The notes below the pieces were generated by a model. The model worked only from the letters and a program-made list of their open reading frames with translations, searched no databases and had not been told where the DNA came from. A stretch of 64,000 nucleotides of DNA from the NCBI RefSeq assembly GCF_001500045.1, contig NZ_LQIX01000045.1, forward strand, positions 186,001-250,000, in the 5' to 3' direction. This document shows positions 58,769-64,000 of this stretch, one piece after another. Within the stretch, counting starts at the first letter, position 1, and each line of letters starts with the position of its first letter. Both the position numbers and the translations under genes were made by a program. Source of the DNA: Mycobacterium sp. GA-1199 (lineage in GTDB: Bacteria; Actinomycetota; Actinomycetes; Mycobacteriales; Mycobacteriaceae).

Positions 58769-60318
58769 TTCCGGTGGCGGACGCCGACGCGGCCCCACTG
58801 GATCTGCGCCTGGTCCCGGCGGCGATGACCAGCTGGGCGGTGACGGGCGCCGGGATTCTGTGGCCGGTCGGCGGGTCAGCGGTCGCCGCCGTCGCGTCGG
58901 TGGCGGTCACCGCGGCGGTGGGGTGGTGGGGTAGTGGCCGCCGGGCGGGAGCCGACGGGAAAGCGGTCGGCGCAAGCGTGCTGGCGGTCGGGTTGGTGGC
59001 GGCGGGCTTCGCGATCGCGATTGGTTTGCGGGTCGACGAGGCGCGCGACCATCCGATCACCCAGCGCTACGGAACGGTCGCCGCCGTCGTGGTCACCCCG
59101 ACGGAAAGCCCGCGAGCACTCGGCGGCAACCGGACGATGTTCCGTGGTTCCCTGGTGGCGTTCGACGGACGTGAAATGTCCGGTCAGGTCCTGGTTTTCG
59201 CGTCGACCACCCGCATCGGGGAGCTGACCGCGGGCACACCGGTGGCGTTTCGGGCGCGCGTTGGGCGGCCCACGCGGCGGGATCTGAGCGTGGCGGTGCT
59301 GTCGGCCATGGGGGATCCCACCTACGGCGAGGCGTCCGCCGTTCAACGTGCGGCCGCCGAGGTCCGCGCCGGGTTCTCCGGGGCCGCGCGACGGTCGCTG
59401 GCCGCCGATCAGGCCGCGATGCTGCCCGCGCTCGTGCTCGGCGACACCTCGGCCGTGCCGCCTCAGACGACGGCCGACTTCCGGGCGGCGGGATTGACAC
59501 ATCTGACCGCGGTCTCCGGGGCGAACGTGACGATCGTGTGCGGGGCCGTCCTGTTGAGCGCGGGGCTCATCGGTCCACGGGCGGCGGTCGGCCTGGCGGC
59601 GATTGCGCTGCTGGCGTTCGTGGTGGTCGTGCAGCCGAGTGCGAGTGTGCTGCGAGCCGCGGTGATGGGGGCGATCACGTTGTTGGCGGTGCTGTCGCAC
59701 CGGCGCCGGCAGGCCATTCCCGCGTTGTCGGCCAGCGTGCTGGCGTTGATGATCGGAACCCCGCAGCTCGCCGTCGACGTCGGGTTCGCGCTGTCGGTGT
59801 CGGCGACGGCGGCCCTCGTCGTACTGGCGCCGGTGTGGTCGCGGCGCCTCGTCGGCCGGGGCTGGCCCAAGCCGGCCGCTGACGCGCTGAGCGTGGCCGC
59901 CGCCGCGCAACTGGTCACTGCTCCGCTCGTGGCCGGGATGGCCGGGACGTTCAGCGTCGTGTCGGTCGCAGCCAATGTTGCAGTGGCCCCGGTGATTCCA
60001 CCGATCACCGTGCTCGGCACCGCCGCGGCCGCGCTGAGCCGGGTCTGGCCCGCCGGCGCGGACCTGCTGATCCGGTTCACCGGGCCGGAAGTGTGGTGGC
60101 TGCTGCACGTGGCCGACTGGGCGGCGGGCGTTCCGGGGTCCTCGGTGTCGGTGCCGTCCGGGCTTGTGGGCGTGATGCTGACGGCGGCCGTCGGAGCGGC
60201 GGTGGTGCTCGCGTGGCGCTTCCGCGTTGTGCGCCTCGCGGCGGGTGCCGCCGCGGTGTGCCTGTTGGCGTGGACGGTGTCGGGGGTGTCGGCTGCGCGT
60301 GACACGATCGGGGGGTGA
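58765..60318 (+). CDS. comEC: ComEC/Rec2-family DNA-uptake channel protein
   Basis: The 517-residue membrane protein has about eleven hydrophobic helices, an N-terminal OB-like part (about residues 100-190) and the competence-domain motif HLTAVSGANVTIV (about 249-261). It lacks the C-terminal metallo-beta-lactamase domain that longer ComEC proteins use as a nuclease, so it is the short actinobacterial form. With ComEA it would move single-stranded DNA inward; natural transformation is reported only for few mycobacteria. GTG 58765 overlaps the comEA stop. Confidence 0.92.
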   Translation: MIPVADADAAPLDLRLVPAAMTSWAVTGAGILWPVGGSAVAAVASVAVTAAVGWWGSGRRAGADGKAVGASVLAVGLVAAGFAIAIGLRVDEARDHPITQRYGTVAAVVVTPTESPRALGGNRTMFRGSLVAFDGREMSGQVLVFASTTRIGELTAGTPVAFRARVGRPTRRDLSVAVLSAMGDPTYGEASAVQRAAAEVRAGFSGAARRSLAADQAAMLPALVLGDTSAVPPQTTADFRAAGLTHLTAVSGANVTIVCGAVLLSAGLIGPRAAVGLAAIALLAFVVVVQPSASVLRAAVMGAITLLAVLSHRRRQAIPALSASVLALMIGTPQLAVDVGFALSVSATAALVVLAPVWSRRLVGRGWPKPAADALSVAAAAQLVTAPLVAGMAGTFSVVSVAANVAVAPVIPPITVLGTAAAALSRVWPAGADLLIRFTGPEVWWLLHVADWAAGVPGSSVSVPSGLVGVMLTAAVGAAVVLAWRFRVVRLAAGAAAVCLLAWTVSGVSAARDTIGG

Positions 60319-61274
60319 GCGAAGCGTCGCAGTTGCATCTGGTGCTCGGAGACGAGGAGCTGCTGGTCGAACGCGCGGTGGCCGCGGTTCTCAAACAGGC
60401 CCGCAAACAGGCTGGCGTGCACGACATTCCGGTCGATCACCTGCGCGCCGGCGAGGTCAGCACCAGCGAACTGGCCGAATTGCTGAGCCCGTCGCTGTTC
60501 GCCGAGGAGCGAGTGGTGGTGTTGGAATCGGCGGGCGAGGCGGGAAAGGACGCGGCCGCGCTCATCGCGGACTCCGCGGCGGACCTGCCGCCGGGCACCA
60601 TACTCGTCGTCGTGCACTCCGGTGGCGGGCGCGCCAAGGCGCTGGCCGATCAGCTCAAGAAGCTCGGGGCGCAGGTGCATCCGTGTGCGCGCATCACCAA
60701 AGCCGCCGACCGCGCCGACTTCGTCCGCCGTGAGTTCCGCGCATTGAAGGTGAAGGTCGGCGAGGACACCGTCACCGCGGTGCTGGACGCGATCGGCTCC
60801 GACATTCGCGAGCTGGCGGCGGCCTGCTCGCAGTTGGTCACCGACACCGCCGGGGCGGTCGACGCGGAGGCGGTGCGCCGCTACCACTCGGGCAAGGCCG
60901 AGGTGAAGGGGTTCGACGTCGCCGACAAGGCGGTCGTCGGCGATGTGGCCGGGGCGGCTGAGGCGCTGCGGTGGGCGATGATGCGCGGCGAACCGCACGT
61001 CGTGCTGGCCGACGCCCTGGCCGAGGCGGTGCACACCATCGCGCGGGTGCGGCCGTTGTCGGGCGACCCCTACCGGCTGGCGTCAGAGCTCGGGATGCCG
61101 CCCTGGCGCGTGCAGAAGGCGCAGAAGCAGGCGCGGCGATGGTCGAACACCACCGTCGCCGAGGCGATGCGGTTGGTGGCCGCGCTCAATGCGGATGTGA
61201 AGGGGGCCGCGGCGGATGCGGACTACGCGCTGGAGGCGACGGTGCGGCGCGTCGCCGAACTCATCGAAGATTGA
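60315..61274 (+). CDS. holA: DNA polymerase III delta subunit
   Basis: The 319-residue protein has the delta-subunit order: an N-terminal AAA-like domain (LHLVLGDEELLVERAVAAVL), a middle lid with the EVKGFDVADKAVVGD segment and a C-terminal collar (PYRLASELGMPPWRVQKAQ). It opens the beta clamp in the clamp loader. GTG 60315 overlaps the comEC stop, the usual comEC-holA linkage of bacteria. It converges with rpsT. Confidence 0.95.
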   Translation: MSEASQLHLVLGDEELLVERAVAAVLKQARKQAGVHDIPVDHLRAGEVSTSELAELLSPSLFAEERVVVLESAGEAGKDAAALIADSAADLPPGTILVVVHSGGGRAKALADQLKKLGAQVHPCARITKAADRADFVRREFRALKVKVGEDTVTAVLDAIGSDIRELAAACSQLVTDTAGAVDAEAVRRYHSGKAEVKGFDVADKAVVGDVAGAAEALRWAMMRGEPHVVLADALAEAVHTIARVRPLSGDPYRLASELGMPPWRVQKAQKQARRWSNTTVAEAMRLVAALNADVKGAAADADYALEATVRRVAELIED

Positions 61275-61280
61275 GCGGAC

Positions 61281-61541
61281 TCAGAGCTTGTTGAACGCGG
61301 AAGCCAGCGCCGACTTGCGGTTGGCGGCCTGGTTCTTGTGGATCACGCCCTTGCTGGCGGCCTTGTCCAGCTGACGGCTGGTCGAGGCAAGCAGCTCCTG
61401 CGCCTTGTCCTTGTCGCCGGCCTCGACGGCCGCCCGGAAGCCACGCACCGCGGTGTGAAGCGACGACTTGACCGACTTGTTGCGCAGCCTGCGGCGCTCG
61501 TTGGTCCGGTTGCGCTTCTCCTGCGACTTGATGTTGGCCAC
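61281..61541 (-). CDS. rpsT: 30S ribosomal protein S20
   Basis: The 86-residue product starts at GTG 61541 (ANIKSQEKRNRTNERRRLRN); the open frame upstream is not coding. It holds the three-helix S20 pattern with KGVIHKNQAANRKSAL near the end. AAGGA lies eleven bases before the GTG. It faces holA tail-to-tail. Confidence 0.97.
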   Translation of the reverse strand: MANIKSQEKRNRTNERRRLRNKSVKSSLHTAVRGFRAAVEAGDKDKAQELLASTSRQLDKAASKGVIHKNQAANRKSALASAFNKL

Positions 61542-61689
61542 GCGTGTAGTCCTTCGTAAATCCTGTAGGGGTTTCCCAAAGTCTGGTAGGCGCCCGGTAG
61601 GCGGGCAGCGAGGGTTCAGGTTACCAGCGGAGTGGGTAAATGCCCAAAGTGAGTCCTCTGGCCTGCCGATATGTCCGAAGTGTTGCAGC

Positions 61690-63336
61690 ATGGCAGGGGT
61701 GAGCCTGCGAACCCTGCCGACCCAGTCCGCACGAGTGTCTCGGAGCCCACGTAAGCAGGACAAGCGATATCAGGGCGTCTTCGCCGGATACAGCGATCCC
61801 GCAAGCTACGCCAAGGCCTTCGACGAGATGTTCGACGCCCAGGGCAACGTGAGGGGCCCCTACAAGGGCATCTACGCCGAGCTCGCCCCGTCGGATGCCT
61901 CCGAGCTCGAAGCCCGCGCCGACGCGCTCGGCCGCGCGTTCATCGACCAAGGCATCACATTCTCGCTGTCCGGCCAGGAACGTCCCTTCCCGCTCGACCT
62001 GGTTCCGCGGGTTATCTCCGCCGCGGAGTGGACGCGCCTGGAACGCGGCATCATCCAGCGGGTGAAGGCGCTCGAGCTCTACCTCGACGACATCTACGGC
62101 GAGCAGGAGATCCTGCGCGACGGCGTCATCCCGCGTCGGCTGATCACCTCCTGTGAGCACTTTCACCGCGAGGCCGCGGGCATCGTGCCGCCCAACGGGG
62201 TGCGCATCCATGTCGCGGGCATCGACCTCATCCGCGACGCCAAGGGTGACTTCCGCGTGCTGGAGGACAACCTGCGTTCGCCGTCCGGGGTGTCCTACGT
62301 GATGGAGAACCGCCGCACGATGGCGCGGGTGTTCCCGAACCTGTTCGCCACCCACCGGGTTCGCGCCGTCGGTGACTACTCGTCGCATCTGCTGCGGGCG
62401 CTGCGCAATGCGGCGGCCAACAACGTCGCCGACCCCACAGTCGTCGTGCTCACGCCCGGCGTCTACAACTCGGCGTACTTCGAGCATTCGCTGCTGGCCC
62501 GGCAGATGGGTGTCGAGCTGGTGGAGGGCCGCGACCTGTTCTGCCGCGACAACGCCGTCTACATGCGCACCACCGAGGGCGAGCGGCAGGTCGACGTCAT
62601 CTACCGGCGCATCGACGACGCGTTCCTCGACCCGATGCAGTTCCGGCCCGACTCCGTGCTCGGCGTCGCCGGGCTGCTCAACGCGGCCAGGGCCGGCAAC
62701 GTCGTGATCTCCAGCGCCGTCGGCAACGGCATCGGCGACGACAAACTCGTCTACACCTACGTGCCGACGATCATCGAGTACTACCTCGGCGAGAAGCCGC
62801 TGCTGGCCAACGTCGACACGTTCCGATGCTGGCTCGACGAGGAACGCGAAGAAGTGCTCGACCGCATCGACGAGCTCGTCATCAAACCGGTCGAGGGCTC
62901 GGGCGGCTACGGCATCGTGTTCGGGCCGGACGCGTCGGACAAAGAGCTCGCCGCCGTCGCCAAGAAGATCCGCAACGATCCGCGCGGCTGGATCGCCCAG
63001 CCCGTCATGCAGCTGTCCACCGTGCCCACCCAGATCGGTGACCAGCTGGTGCCGCGGCACGTCGACCTGCGCCCGTTCGCGGTCAACGACGGCGACGACG
63101 TGTGGGTGCTGCCCGGCGGGCTGACCCGGGTCGCGCTGCCCGAGGGTTCGCTGGTGGTCAACTCCAGCCAGGGCGGCGGATCGAAGGACACCTGGGTGCT
63201 GGCCTCGCGCACCTCGGTCGCCGACCGCGAGCTCGGCGCCGCCGAAGTGGTGCGCAAGCTGCCCAAGTCCGCGCGCGGGCCCAAGGCCGAGAGCAGCGAC
63301 GGGCAGACCCAAGACCAACAGCAACAGCAGCAGTAA
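61690..63336 (+). CDS. Circularly permuted ATP-grasp protein
   Basis: The start is uncertain: ATG 61690 is used and GTG 61699 is an alternative. The product of about 548 residues has the family blocks GYSDPASYAKAFDEMFDAQG, DLIRDAKGDFRVLEDNLRSP, VIKPVEGSGGYGIVFGP and RPFAVNDGDDVWVLPGGLTR. These form a circularly permuted ATP-grasp domain, which ligates amines to carboxylates using ATP. It ends in a glutamine run, QQQQQQ. It precedes an alpha-E gene, the standing partner of this family; the two are predicted to make or modify a peptide tag. The product is unknown. Confidence 0.9.
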   Translation: MAGVSLRTLPTQSARVSRSPRKQDKRYQGVFAGYSDPASYAKAFDEMFDAQGNVRGPYKGIYAELAPSDASELEARADALGRAFIDQGITFSLSGQERPFPLDLVPRVISAAEWTRLERGIIQRVKALELYLDDIYGEQEILRDGVIPRRLITSCEHFHREAAGIVPPNGVRIHVAGIDLIRDAKGDFRVLEDNLRSPSGVSYVMENRRTMARVFPNLFATHRVRAVGDYSSHLLRALRNAAANNVADPTVVVLTPGVYNSAYFEHSLLARQMGVELVEGRDLFCRDNAVYMRTTEGERQVDVIYRRIDDAFLDPMQFRPDSVLGVAGLLNAARAGNVVISSAVGNGIGDDKLVYTYVPTIIEYYLGEKPLLANVDTFRCWLDEEREEVLDRIDELVIKPVEGSGGYGIVFGPDASDKELAAVAKKIRNDPRGWIAQPVMQLSTVPTQIGDQLVPRHVDLRPFAVNDGDDVWVLPGGLTRVALPEGSLVVNSSQGGGSKDTWVLASRTSVADRELGAAEVVRKLPKSARGPKAESSDGQTQDQQQQQQ

Positions 63337-63351
63337 AGGGGTGGTGCGCTG

Positions 63352-64000
63352 ATGTTGGCCCGCAACGCCGAATCCTTGTACTGGATCGGCCGGTACGTCG
63401 AACGCGCCGACGACACCGCCCGCATCCTCGACGTGACCGTGCATCAACTGCTCGAAGACTCCAGCGTTGACCCCGACCAGGCCTCGCGGACGCTGCTGCG
63501 GGTGCTGGGAATGGAGGCCCCCGACGCGCCGTTGGACGTGTGGTCGCTCACCGACATCGTCGCCTTCAGTCGCGGCACCCAGGGGTCGATCGTCGACGCC
63601 ATTTCGGCGGCTCGCGAAAATGCCCGTGGCGCACGAGAAGTCACGTCCACCGAAATCTGGGAGTGCCTCAACACCACCTACAACGCGCTGGCCGAGCGGG
63701 AACGGGCCGCCAAACGTCTCGGGCCGCACGAGTTCCTCTCGTTCGTCGAGGGCCGCGCCGCGATGTTCGCCGGGTTGGCCGACTCGACGCTGTCGCGCGA
63801 CGACGGCTACCGCTTCATGGTGCTCGGCCGGGCCATCGAACGCGTGGACATGACCGTGCGGCTGCTGCTTTCGCGGGTCGGGGACAGCGCGTCGTCACCG
63901 GCGTGGGTGACGCTGCTGCGGTCGGCGGGTGCACACGACACCTACCTGCGCACCTATCGCGGCGTGCTCGACGCAGGTCGCGTCGTCGAATTCATGTTGT
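63352..64000 (+). CDS. Alpha-E domain protein, partial at the right edge
   Basis: ATG 63352 opens a frame that stays open to the window end (216 codons visible). It begins MLARNAESLYWIGRYVERAD, the alpha-E family start, and continues with helices (YNALAERERAAKRLG, FVEGRAAMFAGLADSTLS, VLGRAIERVDMTVRLLLS). Alpha-E proteins accompany circularly permuted ATP-grasp genes and often a transglutaminase-like gene. The gap to the ATP-grasp stop is 15 bases, so they form one operon. The biochemical role is unproven. Confidence 0.9.
   Translation, partial: MLARNAESLYWIGRYVERADDTARILDVTVHQLLEDSSVDPDQASRTLLRVLGMEAPDAPLDVWSLTDIVAFSRGTQGSIVDAISAARENARGAREVTSTEIWECLNTTYNALAERERAAKRLGPHEFLSFVEGRAAMFAGLADSTLSRDDGYRFMVLGRAIERVDMTVRLLLSRVGDSASSPAWVTLLRSAGAHDTYLRTYRGVLDAGRVVEFML

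Noticed and set aside
1..64000. CRISPR arrays, rRNA genes, tmRNA and complete insertion sequences
   Set aside because: No regularly spaced identical repeats, rRNA signatures or transposase genes were seen. The only tandem repeats are the coding repeat at about 9.95 kb and the GTCCG array.

Overview
The window is high-GC actinobacterial DNA. Gene order and protein content point to a Mycobacterium or Mycolicibacterium chromosome. The run tig, clpP1-clpP2, clpX, korA-korB, mobA, rpf, valS-folC, ndk, rne, rplU-rpmA-obg-proB, nadE, proA, nadD-rsfS-gpgP-octT-degV, comEA-comEC-holA, rpsT follows, in mirrored order, the M. tuberculosis Rv2410c to Rv2462c block. That comparison is from memory; no search was run. 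Many genes have a TANNNT -10 box six to eight bases before the start codon, the leaderless architecture typical of mycobacteria.

Positions 1 to about 6508 are the right-hand end of an integrated, decaying phage-like element of lower GC content, lodged against the 3' end of a tRNA-Gly gene. It holds a coupled serine recombinase and tyrosine integrase, a zinc-knuckle protein, two paralogous small membrane proteins, a helix-turn-helix-like gene with a helically spaced GTCCG array, a capsid-like gene broken twice and a small KOW-like gene broken twice. Its left end lies outside the window.

Positions 6.5 to 12.5 kb hold tRNA-Pro, trigger factor, the ClpP1P2 protease, a collagen-like secreted protein, ClpX and FdhD. 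From 13 to 16.7 kb are 2-oxoglutarate:ferredoxin oxidoreductase (korAB) and mobA. Next come about 1 kb of non-coding DNA and two tandem resuscitation-promoting factor genes (17.7 to 18.7 kb), a VOC protein and flavin monooxygenase pair, an S9 peptidase and an enoyl-reductase-like protein. The valS-folC-DUF4233-ndk-rne-rplU-rpmA-obg-proB housekeeping run spans 23.9 to 35.5 kb.

From 35.5 to 46.6 kb the content is more accessory: a sirtuin with a coupled unknown gene, and a three-gene operon of an LpqE-like lipoprotein, a molybdopterin oxidoreductase whose four expected Fe-S cysteines are all replaced, and a His-rich helical protein. These are followed by an isochorismatase-like hydrolase, nadE, a methyltransferase-like membrane protein, a CmtR-like metal sensor with a CDF transporter, and an enoyl-CoA hydratase/ribokinase pair.

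From 46.7 to 53.6 kb are proA, a MoxR/VWA pair and the nadD-rsfS-gpgP-octT-degV run (NAD synthesis, ribosome silencing, methylglucose lipopolysaccharide precursors). Between degV and comEA, where M. tuberculosis carries eis, this genome has an autoregulated ArsR operon, a two-gene oxidoreductase unit and a membrane protein. The window ends with comEA-comEC-holA, rpsT, and an ATP-grasp/alpha-E pair cut by the right edge.
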